Made by a program: the position numbers and the translations under genes. The notes beneath the pieces are model-generated. The model was given only the letters and a program-made list of their open reading frames with translations. It did no database searches and was not told where the DNA came from. A stretch of DNA of 64,000 nt from Rhodococcoides fascians A25f. Its GTDB lineage: Bacteria > Actinomycetota > Actinomycetes > Mycobacteriales > Mycobacteriaceae. Numbering within the stretch: the stretch's first letter is position 1; each line of letters begins with the position of its first letter. Below, one piece after another: positions 27,618 through 36,811 of this stretch. The stretch spans positions 1,612,001 through 1,676,000 of the forward strand of contig NZ_CP049744.1 in the NCBI RefSeq assembly GCF_000760935.2, written 5' to 3'.

Positions 27618-29891
27618 CTAGTGCGCCGATCCGGGTCTACGGACGGTGCCCGCGTCGATCAGCTCGTCCCACTCGGCCTGCACTTGCTTCTCGGCCGGAG
27701 TGAGCACGAAGCCGCTGGGACCGAAGATCTTCGACGGCACCTCCGGCTCTTCGTTGTCGGGCAGGTCAGCTCCGCGAACGGCCTTGATGCACACCCACAC
27801 TCCGGCGATCACGACCACCAGGACGAGTACCGCGAAGACGATCGACAGCGTGCCCTGGATGAAGGTGTTGCGGATGACGGCGTCGATGGCCTCGGGTGTC
27901 TTGGCGCTGCCGAACTCGCTCAGCCCCTGCGCCTTGGCGTCGCGGAACTGCGAGTGCTGAGTCCAGTAGCCGATTGCCGGGGTCGAGGAGAAGATCTTCT
28001 GGTACGAGGCCGTCATGGTGACGATCAGGTCCCAGGCCAGCGGAACCCCGGGAATCCAGGCCCACTTGTAGAGGCCACGCTTGACGACGATGACCATCAC
28101 TACCGTCAACGCGATCGCCGCGAGCAACTGGTTGGCGATACCGAACAGCGGGAACAGCGTGTTGATGCCGCCCAGGGGATCGGTGACGCCCATGAGAAGG
28201 ATTGCGCCCCAGGCTGCGACGACGATCAGCGAGCAGATCCACGCGCCGGGACGCCACGACGGGTCCTTGAACTTCTTGGCCGAGGCTCCGGGCAGGTTGC
28301 CGATGCTGTCGGAGAGCATGAAGCGCGCGACGCGGGTGCCTGCATCGACCGTGGTGAGGATGAACAGTGCCTCGAACATGATCGCGAAGTGATACCAGAA
28401 CGACTTGAGCCCCGGCCCGCCGAACACCTGGTGCAGTACCTCGGACATGCCGAACGCGAGTGTCGGTGCGCCGCCGGTGCGGGAGATGATCGATTCCTCG
28501 CCCACATCGGCTGCCGCCTGGCTCAATTCGGCCGCCGAGATGTCTCCGCCGCTCAGCCCCAATCCGTTGACGTACGTCGCCGCAGTCTCCGGAGTGCCGC
28601 CGGTCAACGTCGCCGGTGCGTTCAGTGCGAAGTAGATGTGCTGATCGAGAACGCAGGCGGTGATGAGCGCCATGATGGCGACGAACGACTCGGTGAGCAT
28701 GCCGCCGTAGCCGATCATGCGCATCTGCTTTTCTTTCTCGAGCAACTTCGGCGTGGTGCCGGAGGAGATCAGAGCGTGGAAACCGGAGAGGGCACCGCAG
28801 GCGATGGTGATGAACAGGAAGGGGAACAGCGATCCTGCGAATGCCGGGCCGTTGCCCTCGGTGGCGAAGCTCGTCATGGCGGGCATCTGAATCTCGGGCC
28901 GAGCGATGAGAATGCCGACGGCCAGCAGCGCGATGGTGCCGACCTTCATGAACGTCGACAGGTAATCGCGCGGTGCGAGCAACAGCCACACCGGCAGGAT
29001 GCAGGCGAGCAGGCCGTAGCCGATCAGCAACCAGGCGACGGTCACCTTGGAGAGGGTGAACCAGTCGGTGCCCCACTCGGTTTCGGCAACCCAGCCGCCG
29101 GCGACGATGGCGAGCAGCAGCAGGACGACACCGATGAGCGAGACCTCGGTGACGTTGCCCGGTCGCAGGAAGCGCAGGTACACGCCCATGAACAGTGCGA
29201 TCGGGATGGTCAGCGCGATGGAGAAGACGCCCCATGGGCTTTCGGCGAGCGCGTTGACGACGACGAGTGCCAGCACCGCGATCAGGATGATCATGATGAC
29301 GAACACCGCGATCAGCGCCGCGGTACCACCGACGACGCCGAGTTCGTCACGGGCCATCTGGCCGAGGCTGCGGCCGTTACGGCGCGTCGAGATCCACAGC
29401 ACCAGGAAGTCCTGGACGGCACCGGCGAACACGACGCCGATGATGATCCACATCGTGCCGGGTAGGTAGCCCATCTGAGCGGCGAGCACGGGTCCGACGA
29501 GGGGGCCGGCTCCGGCGATCGCGGCGAAATGGTGGCCGAACAACACCCGACGATCGGTCGGCATGTAATCCTTGCCGTTTTCCAGAATCTCGGCCGGTGT
29601 CGCTCTGTCGTCGCGAGGAAAGACGATCTTGCGTTCGATCAACCTGGCGTAGAAGCGAAACGCGAAGATGTAGGTGCAGACGGCGGCGATGACGAACCAG
29701 ACGGCGTTGGGGTTCTCCCCGCGCACGATGGCGATGATCGTCCAGGCGACGCCGCCGAGTAGGCCGATCGCGACGAGCATCAGACGCTTGATCGGCGTCA
29801 TCGGATGTGACTCGACGACGCCGACGGGTGGTAGGTCGGGATCTGTCTTCAGCAGTTCGACGTGTGGATCGTCGGGTGCTTTCAGTGACAT
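27618..29891 (-). CDS. cstA: CstA family carbon-starvation/pyruvate or peptide transporter
   Basis: A 757-residue membrane protein with roughly 16-18 transmembrane helices. Family landmarks are FGHHFAAIAGAGPLVGPVLAAQMGYLPG near residue 110 and the long loop before the STGG-like ALISSGTTPK region. CstA and BtsT take up pyruvate and peptides during carbon limitation. The ATG at 29891 has a GGAG 8-9 bases upstream; an in-frame start at 29930 is less likely. It is followed immediately by ybdD. A perfect inverted repeat just upstream of the ribosome binding site may be an operator. Confidence 0.93.
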   Translation of the reverse strand: MSLKAPDDPHVELLKTDPDLPPVGVVESHPMTPIKRLMLVAIGLLGGVAWTIIAIVRGENPNAVWFVIAAVCTYIFAFRFYARLIERKIVFPRDDRATPAEILENGKDYMPTDRRVLFGHHFAAIAGAGPLVGPVLAAQMGYLPGTMWIIIGVVFAGAVQDFLVLWISTRRNGRSLGQMARDELGVVGGTAALIAVFVIMIILIAVLALVVVNALAESPWGVFSIALTIPIALFMGVYLRFLRPGNVTEVSLIGVVLLLLAIVAGGWVAETEWGTDWFTLSKVTVAWLLIGYGLLACILPVWLLLAPRDYLSTFMKVGTIALLAVGILIARPEIQMPAMTSFATEGNGPAFAGSLFPFLFITIACGALSGFHALISSGTTPKLLEKEKQMRMIGYGGMLTESFVAIMALITACVLDQHIYFALNAPATLTGGTPETAATYVNGLGLSGGDISAAELSQAAADVGEESIISRTGGAPTLAFGMSEVLHQVFGGPGLKSFWYHFAIMFEALFILTTVDAGTRVARFMLSDSIGNLPGASAKKFKDPSWRPGAWICSLIVVAAWGAILLMGVTDPLGGINTLFPLFGIANQLLAAIALTVVMVIVVKRGLYKWAWIPGVPLAWDLIVTMTASYQKIFSSTPAIGYWTQHSQFRDAKAQGLSEFGSAKTPEAIDAVIRNTFIQGTLSIVFAVLVLVVVIAGVWVCIKAVRGADLPDNEEPEVPSKIFGPSGFVLTPAEKQVQAEWDELIDAGTVRRPGSAH

Positions 29892-29906
29892 GTGTGGGGT
29901 CTCCAG

Positions 29907-29928
29907 GATCGCAGGTGTGACTGCGATC
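29907..29928. promoter_or_regulatory. Inverted repeat upstream of cstA
   Basis: GATCGCAG-GTGTGA-CTGCGATC, with perfect 8-bp arms, lies 16-37 bases upstream of the cstA start and next to its ribosome binding site. The symmetry fits a repressor operator or a translation-controlling RNA hairpin; the protein that would bind is unknown. Confidence 0.45.
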
Positions 29929-30025
29929 ACCCTATGTGGGCAGCCGGTGCTCGTCCTCGAATCGACGCATCGCGTTGCGCCCGGCGGTCGCTGGAGTGCG
30001 ACGAACGGAAATGTCGCCGGGGCCG

Positions 30026-31216
30026 TCAGCTACCGAGCGCGTCGTCGACGGCCCGAGCGCTGAGTACCTGATCCAGCACCAGTGCTGCGCTACCGATGAC
30101 CCCGGAGAGGTCGCCGTGGGTGGTGGCCTGGATGGTGAGAGCCTTGGTGGCCAGCGCGGTCGCGTTTCCGTAGACGGTCTCGCGCAGTCCTGCAACGAAG
30201 ATGTCGTACGCATTGGCCATGTCGCCGCCGACGATGAGGACCTCGGGGTTGAGTAGATTGACCGCTCCGGCCAGGGTTTCGCCGATGTGGCGTCCACTGT
30301 CGCGGATGAGTCTGCGTGCTTCGGGGTCACCGCTGACCGCGAGGTCGACGACACCGCGGATGTGGCCCACTTCTCGGCCCTGCTCGTTCAGCGCACGTAC
30401 CAATGCCCAGCCGCCGGCGATGGCCTCCAGGCAACCACTGTCGCCGCACCGGCACGCGACGCCCGCTGCGGCTGCGGTCTTGGTGTGGCCGAATTCGCCT
30501 GCTGCGCCCAGTGATCCACGTTGTAGTGCGCCGCCCGCGACGATCCCGGCACCGAGACCCGTCGAGGCCTTGACCAACAGGGCGTTCTGGAAGCGATCTC
30601 GATTGTCCCGGCGTTCGGCAAGAACCATCGCGTTGGCGTCGTTGTCGAGAAAGACCGGAGCGGAGGTGGTGTCGGCGAAGAACGGGGCCAGTGGCACTCC
30701 GTCCCAGCCGTGCATGATCGGCGAGTCCAGGCTGCACCCGCGCGCGGTGTCGGCGGTGCCGGGGATGGACAGGCCGACGCCGAGAATGCGATGTTCGGTT
30801 CGGTGCGATTCGTCGAGCAATGCCTGCAAGCGCTTGGTGATCTGCGGCATCAGCTCGTCCGGCCCGATGCCGATTTCCTGATCGACGGTATCGCCGGCGA
30901 GGAACTCCCCACCGAGGGTGAAGACGCCCAGTTGCGAGCGGCTACGTCCGATCGCAGCCGCGAGTACGACACCCGCGTCGACGTCGAAGGACAATCGCGC
31001 CGGGGGGCGTCCACCCGTCGACTGAGTGTCCTCGGTTTCGATGATCAAGCCGAGGCCGGCGAGTGCAGCGACCCGGGAGGCGACCGCCGAGCGAGACAGT
31101 CCGGTGATCCGGCCCAATTCGGCGCGGGTGTCGGCTTCGCCGTCGCGAACCAGAGCAAAGATCTCACCTGCGGTCGCAGGTGGAGCGCTCAGGCGCGGCA
31201 TCGACATATACGCCAT
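30026..31216 (-). CDS. ROK family transcriptional repressor
   Basis: A 396-residue protein with an N-terminal winged helix-turn-helix (RAELGRITGLSRSAVASRVAAL, about residues 30-52) and a ROK sugar-kinase-like sensor domain. The zinc motif CRCGDSGCLE is present, as is a DNDANA motif in the sugar-binding region. It is divergent from edd-eda, with an AT-rich 130-bp gap between, so it is the natural candidate for control of the Entner-Doudoroff genes. A second ATG (31207) is possible. Confidence 0.9.
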   Translation of the reverse strand: MAYMSMPRLSAPPATAGEIFALVRDGEADTRAELGRITGLSRSAVASRVAALAGLGLIIETEDTQSTGGRPPARLSFDVDAGVVLAAAIGRSRSQLGVFTLGGEFLAGDTVDQEIGIGPDELMPQITKRLQALLDESHRTEHRILGVGLSIPGTADTARGCSLDSPIMHGWDGVPLAPFFADTTSAPVFLDNDANAMVLAERRDNRDRFQNALLVKASTGLGAGIVAGGALQRGSLGAAGEFGHTKTAAAAGVACRCGDSGCLEAIAGGWALVRALNEQGREVGHIRGVVDLAVSGDPEARRLIRDSGRHIGETLAGAVNLLNPEVLIVGGDMANAYDIFVAGLRETVYGNATALATKALTIQATTHGDLSGVIGSAALVLDQVLSARAVDDALGS

Positions 31217-31349
31217 TCAACCAACTGGCAACTTTTACGGCAACACCCTAAGAATTGCTACTTAGAACTTTGAAAAACATAAGTTGGGTTGCTGATCGAC
31301 GTAACCGGCTCTAGGCTGAGTCGTGAGAGACCGAACATCGGAGATGCTC
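31217..31349. promoter_or_regulatory. Divergent control region between ROK repressor and edd
   Basis: An AT-rich gap in GC-rich DNA. It holds an imperfect inverted repeat CAACCAACT (31218-31226) / AGTTGGGTTG (31282-31291), a smaller one CTAAG-N8-CTTAG (31248-31265), and a direct repeat GGCAAC at 31227 and 31239. These are plausible ROK operators and overlapping promoters; no consensus is proven. Confidence 0.5.
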
Positions 31350-33173
31350 ATGGACACTCTTCATCCGGTTCTGCGTCAGGTCACCGACCGCATCGCAGAC
31401 CGCAGCCAGTCCGACCGCACGAAATATCTCGCTCGAATCGCTGCTGCCGGGGATCGAGGCCCGGCCCGTGGCCGACTCGCCTGCGCCAACATCGCCCACG
31501 GCTTCGCCGCCTCAGGCAAGGCCGACAAGCAAGCGCTGCGCGGCATGGTCAAGCCCAACATCGCGATCGTCTCCGCCTACAACGACATGCTCTCGGCGCA
31601 CAAGCCGTTCGAGACATACCCGGCCGTACTGAAGAAGTCGGTCATCGACGCCGGTGGCATCGCGCAGTTCGCCGGTGGCGTCCCCGCCATGTGCGACGGC
31701 ATCACGCAGGGCCGCGACGGCATGCAGCTGTCCCTGTTCAGTCGGGACATCATCGCGATGTCGACGGCAATTGCGTTGTCCCACGACATGTTCGACGCCA
31801 CCCTGATGCTCGGCGTGTGCGACAAGATCGTCCCCGGAATGCTCATCGGCGCACTGAGTTTCGGCCATCTGCCTGCGGTGTTCGTGCCCGCGGGTCCGAT
31901 GACATCCGGACTTCCCAACGGCGAGAAGGCAAAAGCCCGTCAGCTCTACGCCGAAGGCAAGGTGGGCCGTGAGGCACTGCTGGACGCCGAGGCCGCGTCG
32001 TATCACGGCAGTGGCACGTGCACGTTCTTCGGAACGGCCAATTCCAACCAGCTGCTCATGGAGGTCATGGGTCTGCATCTGCCGGGCTCGTCGTTCGTCA
32101 ACCCCGGAACCGCGATGCGCGACGCGCTCACCCGCGAGGCCGCGCACGTCGTCACCGGTCTGACGTCCCTCGGAGACAACTACACCCCGGTGGGCGAGGT
32201 CGTCGACGTCAAGTCGATCGTCAACGGCTGCGTCGCACTACTGGCCACCGGCGGCTCGACCAACCACACGATGCACCTCGTCGCCATCGCGAAAGCTGCC
32301 GGCATCACGCTGACGTGGCAGGACCTGTCCGATCTGTCGGCCGTGGTGCCGCTGATGGCCAGGATCTACCCCAACGGCAAAGCCGACGTCAACCACTTCC
32401 ACGCGGCCGGTGGTCTCGGGTTCGTCATCGGCTCTCTGCTCGACGCCGGATTGATGCACGAGGATGTGAAAACCGTTGCCGGGCAGGGCCTGCGGCGCTA
32501 CACGCAAGAACCGAAGCTAGACGGCGACGGGGTGATGTGGCAGGACGGTACTCGGATGAGCCACGACGACACCGTGTTACGTGGCGCGAACGAGCCGTTC
32601 AGCGCCGACGGCGGACTGAAGATGCTGACCGGGCCGATCGGAAAATGTGTCATCAAGACGTCTGCATTGGCACCCGAACATCGGGTGGTCACCGGACCGG
32701 CGCGAGTGTTCGACGACCAAGCGGACTTCCTCGAGGCATTCGATGCAGGGCTTCTCGACGGCGACTTCGTTGCGGTGCTGCGTTATCAGGGCCCCCAGGC
32801 GAACGGCATGCCCGAGTTGCACAAGCTCACTCCGGCTCTGGGAATTCTGCAGGACAAGGGGCGGTCCGTAGCGCTGATCACGGACGGTCGGATGTCGGGG
32901 GCCTCCGGAAAAGTGGCTGCGGCAATCCACCTGACGCCCGAAGCGGCGAGTGGCGGACCGATCGCGAAAATTCTCGACGGTGACATGATCACCCTCGACT
33001 CTCTCGACGGCACATTGTCGATCGATGTTCCGCTCGACGAGTTCGAGGCTCGACCGGTCACCGGACGAGTCCTGGACAAGGACGAATGGTCCAGCACCGG
33101 TCGTGACCTGTTCTCGGGCATGCGTGCGCTCGTCGGCCCTGCCGACGAGGGCGCAATGTTCGTCATGCGCTGA
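31350..33173 (+). CDS. edd: Phosphogluconate dehydratase
   Basis: Dehydrates 6-phosphogluconate to 2-keto-3-deoxy-6-phosphogluconate, the first specific step of the Entner-Doudoroff pathway. It belongs to the IlvD/Edd 4Fe-4S dehydratases; [34 protein letters not shown] and [14 protein letters not shown] are visible with their Cys residues. The ATG at 31350 has GGAG 7 bases upstream and gives 607 residues, near E. coli Edd (603). A GTG at 31323 is the alternative. eda follows 30 bp downstream. Confidence 0.95.
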   Translation: MDTLHPVLRQVTDRIADRSQSDRTKYLARIAAAGDRGPARGRLACANIAHGFAASGKADKQALRGMVKPNIAIVSAYNDMLSAHKPFETYPAVLKKSVIDAGGIAQFAGGVPAMCDGITQGRDGMQLSLFSRDIIAMSTAIALSHDMFDATLMLGVCDKIVPGMLIGALSFGHLPAVFVPAGPMTSGLPNGEKAKARQLYAEGKVGREALLDAEAASYHGSGTCTFFGTANSNQLLMEVMGLHLPGSSFVNPGTAMRDALTREAAHVVTGLTSLGDNYTPVGEVVDVKSIVNGCVALLATGGSTNHTMHLVAIAKAAGITLTWQDLSDLSAVVPLMARIYPNGKADVNHFHAAGGLGFVIGSLLDAGLMHEDVKTVAGQGLRRYTQEPKLDGDGVMWQDGTRMSHDDTVLRGANEPFSADGGLKMLTGPIGKCVIKTSALAPEHRVVTGPARVFDDQADFLEAFDAGLLDGDFVAVLRYQGPQANGMPELHKLTPALGILQDKGRSVALITDGRMSGASGKVAAAIHLTPEAASGGPIAKILDGDMITLDSLDGTLSIDVPLDEFEARPVTGRVLDKDEWSSTGRDLFSGMRALVGPADEGAMFVMR

Positions 33174-33203
33174 GTCCCTGTAACTCCACAAGAAGGTAAG
33201 AAC

Positions 33204-33821
33204 GTGACTGCATCTCTGCTCGACCGCGTACCCGTCATCCCCGTCGTCGTCATCGAGAACCTCGATCATGCTGTTCCGATCGCACGTGCCCTGGTGGCGG
33301 GCGGAGTGCCCGTCATCGAGCTGACCTTGCGGACACCGGTGGCACTCGACGCCATCGAGCGCATCGCGGCGGAGGTTCCCGAGATCCTCGTCGGTGCGGG
33401 CACGATCGTCACTCCCGGCCAGGCCAAGCAGGCCGCCGATGCGGGTGCTCAGTTTCTGGTCTCGCCCGGCTGCACGCCTTCCCTCACGAAGGCCATGCGA
33501 GATACCGGACTACCGCATCTGCCCGGTGCCGCAACGGTATCCGAGGTGCTCACCCTGCTCGAAGCCGGTTACACCGAGCTCAAATTCTTCCCGGCCGAGG
33601 CATCGGGCGGCGCGAACTTCTTGAAGTCGATCCACTCGCCGATCCCGGCCGCACGCTTCTGCCCGACGGGTGGAATCTCCACCGCCAATGCCTCGGCGTA
33701 CCTGGCATTGCCGAACGTCGGATGCGTCGGCGGATCGTGGCTCACTCCGGCCGCGGCTGTGGCAGAACAAGATTGGGATGCAATCGTCGCTCTTGCGGCG
33801 GCCACGACCGAATTGGTCTGA
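33204..33821 (+). CDS. eda: 2-dehydro-3-deoxy-6-phosphogluconate aldolase
   Basis: Cleaves KDPG to pyruvate and glyceraldehyde 3-phosphate. The class I aldolase residues are Glu39 and Arg43 (VIELTLRTP) and the Schiff-base Lys127 (ELKFFPAE). At 205 residues it is the normal size. The GTG start is preceded by an AGAAGG site. It forms a two-gene operon with edd. Confidence 0.96.
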   Translation: MTASLLDRVPVIPVVVIENLDHAVPIARALVAGGVPVIELTLRTPVALDAIERIAAEVPEILVGAGTIVTPGQAKQAADAGAQFLVSPGCTPSLTKAMRDTGLPHLPGAATVSEVLTLLEAGYTELKFFPAEASGGANFLKSIHSPIPAARFCPTGGISTANASAYLALPNVGCVGGSWLTPAAAVAEQDWDAIVALAAATTELV

Positions 33822-33905
33822 GATTCGCCCTCCTCCGATGGAACCAGACGTGACGGTGCGGCGTCCTACTGGTTGTCCGTCATCGAACAATCGGGGGAAA
33901 TTCTC

Positions 33906-34238
33906 ATGTCAGGTCCGTACGAGCAACCGTTCCCAGCAGCACAGTCGTTTCCAGCGGGGCAGCCCTTTCCAACAGCACAGCCGTATTCGCAGCCAGCTGC
34001 TCTGCCGTCCTCCAATGCAGGCTGGGCCGTCGTGGCCGTCATCTTCTTCTGGCCGCTGGCCATTCCAGCGTTCAACCACGCACTGAAGGTGCACCCGCTG
34101 TGGATGATGGGAGACGTTCAGGGAGCAGAGTATTCGTCGAATCGGGCCGGGTTCTTCGGGAAGCTGTCGCTGATCATCTTCGGTGCCTTCATCGTTCTCT
34201 ACCTTGCGTTCATCGGCTTGGTCGTCTCGACCATGTGA
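33906..34238 (+). CDS. CD225/dispanin-like small membrane protein
   Basis: A 110-residue protein. The first 38 residues are rich in Pro, Gln and Phe with imperfect repeats (FPAAQS, FPAGQP, FPTAQP). A membrane hairpin typical of CD225 (FFWPLAIPAFNHALKVHPLWMMGD) and a final transmembrane helix (about 84-107) follow. The start is an ATG with GGGGGA 7 bases upstream. Bacterial members have no assigned role. It lies 84 bp after eda and converges with an SDR gene. Confidence 0.75.
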   Translation: MSGPYEQPFPAAQSFPAGQPFPTAQPYSQPAALPSSNAGWAVVAVIFFWPLAIPAFNHALKVHPLWMMGDVQGAEYSSNRAGFFGKLSLIIFGAFIVLYLAFIGLVVSTM

Positions 34239-34260
34239 CCGGTCGACGGCGGTGTGCTGC

Positions 34261-35031
34261 TCACCCGCGGGTGACCGAGATGCCGCCGTCGACGTAGAGG
34301 GTCGTCCCGTGGACCATCGCGGCGTTGTCCGAGACCAGGAACAGAACGCCGTCGGCGATGTCCTGCGGCGAGAGCACTGTGCCTGCCGGCGTGCCGGCCG
34401 TCATCGCGTCGAGGACTTGACGAGCATCCTCGTTGCCCGGTGTCAGAGTCGCTCCGGGCGCGAGGGAGTTCACTCGCACGCCGCGTGGGCCGAATTCTGC
34501 AGCCCAACTGCGGGTCAGTTGCTCGTCGGCTGCCTTGGTGGCGGAATACATAGCGGCAAAGGGGCTGCCCATCGTGGCCATCCACGACCCGATGTTCACG
34601 ATGACTCCGCTACCGCGCTCGGCCATGGCCGGGGCCAGCGCGCCGACGAGCACGTGTGGAGCTCGGACGTTGACGGCAAGCATCGCGTCGAGCTGATGAT
34701 CGGGCAGGTCCGCGGTGGCGGTGGCCGGATAGATGCCGGCGTTGTTGACGAGAATGTCGACGCGGCCGCCGAGAGCGTCGGTGGTGCGGGCAGCAAATTC
34801 GCGGAGCTCCTGGTAGCTGCCCGCGAGATCGACGTCGACGAAGGTCGCAGTGCCGCCTGCCTCGGTGATGCGGTGCGCCAGGGCCTTGCCGCGCTCGGCG
34901 TCGCGGCCGCTGACGACCACCGATGCCCCCTGAGCGGCGAGGGTTAGCGCGATCGCAGCACCGATCCCACTGGTCGATCCGGTGACGACGGCTGTGCGTC
35001 CGAGGAGCTGCGGAGAAGTAGAAGAAGTCAT
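34261..35031 (-). CDS. SDR family NAD(P)-dependent oxidoreductase
   Basis: A 256-residue classical short-chain dehydrogenase. The cofactor motif TGSTSGIGAA is at about residues 17-26, NNAG follows, and the catalytic Tyr/Lys lie in MYSATKAADEQL. The ATG at 35031 begins just before the Rossmann fold; the longer upstream frame overlaps the divergent regulator and lacks homology. The substrate is unknown. It is probably controlled by the divergent XRE regulator (inference from arrangement). Confidence 0.9.
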   Translation of the reverse strand: MTSSTSPQLLGRTAVVTGSTSGIGAAIALTLAAQGASVVVSGRDAERGKALAHRITEAGGTATFVDVDLAGSYQELREFAARTTDALGGRVDILVNNAGIYPATATADLPDHQLDAMLAVNVRAPHVLVGALAPAMAERGSGVIVNIGSWMATMGSPFAAMYSATKAADEQLTRSWAAEFGPRGVRVNSLAPGATLTPGNEDARQVLDAMTAGTPAGTVLSPQDIADGVLFLVSDNAAMVHGTTLYVDGGISVTRG

Positions 35032-35133
35032 GACGCCATGTCTACGGTCGGTCGAGGCAGTCAACCAGGCGTCGTTCTGCCTAGGTCTGTCATGACCAGG
35101 TTGGCAATCGCCCACGTCGCTACTGTGGAATTC

Positions 35134-35970
35134 GTGAACAATGACAGGTCCGCCCTCAGCGCGTTTCTGCGTGATCGGCGCGACCGCATGACCCCGATCG
35201 AGGCCGGGATTCGTACGTATCCCGGTGCCCGACGGGTGCCGGGGCTGCGGCGCGAAGAGCTGGCAGCGCTGGCCGGAGTGAGTCCGGATTACTACAGCAA
35301 ACTCGAGCAGGGTCGGCAGGCCAACGTGTCGACCGAGGTGCTGCGGGCAATCGCCGGCGCGTTGAAGCTCGATGAGGTCGAGTCCGCGCATCTACTCGAT
35401 CTCGCGTCCCCGGCGATGCCCACCGAGGATGTTGCGCAGCTACCGAATCCAGGTCTGCTCCAGGTCATGAAGGCACTCGACCACGTCCCGGTGATCCTGC
35501 TCGGGCGCAGCGGGGGAGTCCTGGCCAGCAACTCGCTGGTTCGATCGGTACTGAGTCTGCAACCGTCCGCTGATCACTCGTTGTTCCACTATCTGTTTCG
35601 CAATCCCATCGCCCGCGAGCGAATCGTCAATTGGTCGCAGTTCGCGGCCGCCTCGGTTGCCGCGCTGCGCCGCGATCTTGCCCGTCGACCGGGAGACCCG
35701 ACCCTGGGTGCGTTGATCGACGAATTGCGTTCGTCCGAGCCTTGTTTCGAACAATGGTGGAGCGATCACGAGGTTGCCGAATTTGCAGGTGCAACCAAGA
35801 TCATTCAGCACCCGGCGGCGGGCACCCTGCAATTCGGGATCGAGTTTCTGACGTCGCCGAGCGAGCCGGATCAAAGTCTGATCGTCTACACGGTCGAGGA
35901 AGGGTCGAGTACGGCGAAAGTACTGCCGATCCTGGCGAGCTGGGACCCGAGTTCGGCGATCACCTCTTGA
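35134..35970 (+). CDS. XRE-type regulator with MmyB-like ligand-binding domain
   Basis: A 278-residue regulator: helix-turn-helix at about residues 30-70 (LRREELAALAGVSPDYYSKLEQGRQ), followed by the MmyB-type C-terminal domain, which in relatives binds fatty-acid-like ligands. The GTG at 35134 is chosen because the typical start (a few residues, then LSAFLRDRRDRM) lies there. It is divergent from the SDR gene, a common actinobacterial regulator-target pair. Confidence 0.9.
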   Translation: MNNDRSALSAFLRDRRDRMTPIEAGIRTYPGARRVPGLRREELAALAGVSPDYYSKLEQGRQANVSTEVLRAIAGALKLDEVESAHLLDLASPAMPTEDVAQLPNPGLLQVMKALDHVPVILLGRSGGVLASNSLVRSVLSLQPSADHSLFHYLFRNPIARERIVNWSQFAAASVAALRRDLARRPGDPTLGALIDELRSSEPCFEQWWSDHEVAEFAGATKIIQHPAAGTLQFGIEFLTSPSEPDQSLIVYTVEEGSSTAKVLPILASWDPSSAITS

Positions 35971-36004
35971 CCTGAACAACACTCGAGGTTTTAGCGTCGT
36001 AGCC

Positions 36005-36799
36005 ATGGACACACTCGGTCTCGGCACCATCGGCATTTCCATCGACGTGTCACCGTCGTACCTCGACGATGCGCGGGAGTTGGAATCATTCGGATTCACC
36101 TCGGTCTGGTTGCCGGGTGGGCAGCTCGATCGACTCGGCAGGCTGGCCGATCTGGTCCACGCGACCGAGAACGCGACCATTGTTCCGGGGATCGTGCCGG
36201 TCGATGTGTACTCGCCTGCACAGACCGATGAGCTGTTTGACGAGCTCTCGGGCACCGGTCGATTCGTCCTCGGCCTCGGTGGGCCGCAGAGTGCTCGGCC
36301 TTTGGCCGGGTTGAGGAAGTACCTCGACGAGCTCGAGGTGCCCGCCGATCACCTTCTGCTCGCGGCGCTCGGTCCGAAGAAATTGGAGATGGCGCGGGAC
36401 CGCGCTGCCGGCGCAATCGCGTTGCTGGTGACGCCGGAGTGGACGGCGCAGGCGCGCAGTGCACTCGGTGGGTCGACGTTGGTGGTCGACCAGTTCGTCG
36501 TGGTCGAGTCCGATCCGGATCGGGCGCGCGCTGCAGCTCGGGAACCGCTGAGCTTCCTTGCCACGGTCCCTGGGTATCGGCAGAACTTCCTGCGCATGGG
36601 GTTCACCGAGGCGGATGTCGACGATCTCAGCGACCGTCTGGTCGACGGCTTGGCGGTGTGGGGGAGTGTCGACGACATCGCCGAGCGAGTGGCCGCGCAC
36701 CACGCTGCCGGCGCAGATCACGTCGTTCTGGCACCGCTGGGTGCGTCGAGTATCGAGGCTGGCCGGGCACTGTCCGAGCTGGTGGCGTTGTCAAAGTAG
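36005..36799 (+). CDS. LLM class (F420-type) oxidoreductase
   Basis: A 264-residue luciferase-like monooxygenase-family protein, matching in pattern the shorter group assigned to F420-dependent oxidoreductases in mycolata: N-terminal GLGTIGISIDVS, ARELESFGFTSVWLPGG, GRFVLGLG and the C-terminal AAGADHVVLAPLG. It acts in the cytosol; the substrate is unknown. It ends 12 bp before ychF and may share its transcript. Confidence 0.85.
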   Translation: MDTLGLGTIGISIDVSPSYLDDARELESFGFTSVWLPGGQLDRLGRLADLVHATENATIVPGIVPVDVYSPAQTDELFDELSGTGRFVLGLGGPQSARPLAGLRKYLDELEVPADHLLLAALGPKKLEMARDRAAGAIALLVTPEWTAQARSALGGSTLVVDQFVVVESDPDRARAAAREPLSFLATVPGYRQNFLRMGFTEADVDDLSDRLVDGLAVWGSVDDIAERVAAHHAAGADHVVLAPLGASSIEAGRALSELVALSK

Positions 36800-36811
36800 A
36801 CTCCATAGACC

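Noticed and set aside
27330..29465. 711-codon plus-strand ORF opposite cstA
   Set aside because: Composition is rich in His, Arg, Asp and Gly with no domain; it mirrors the real transporter gene and is a typical GC-rich antisense shadow.
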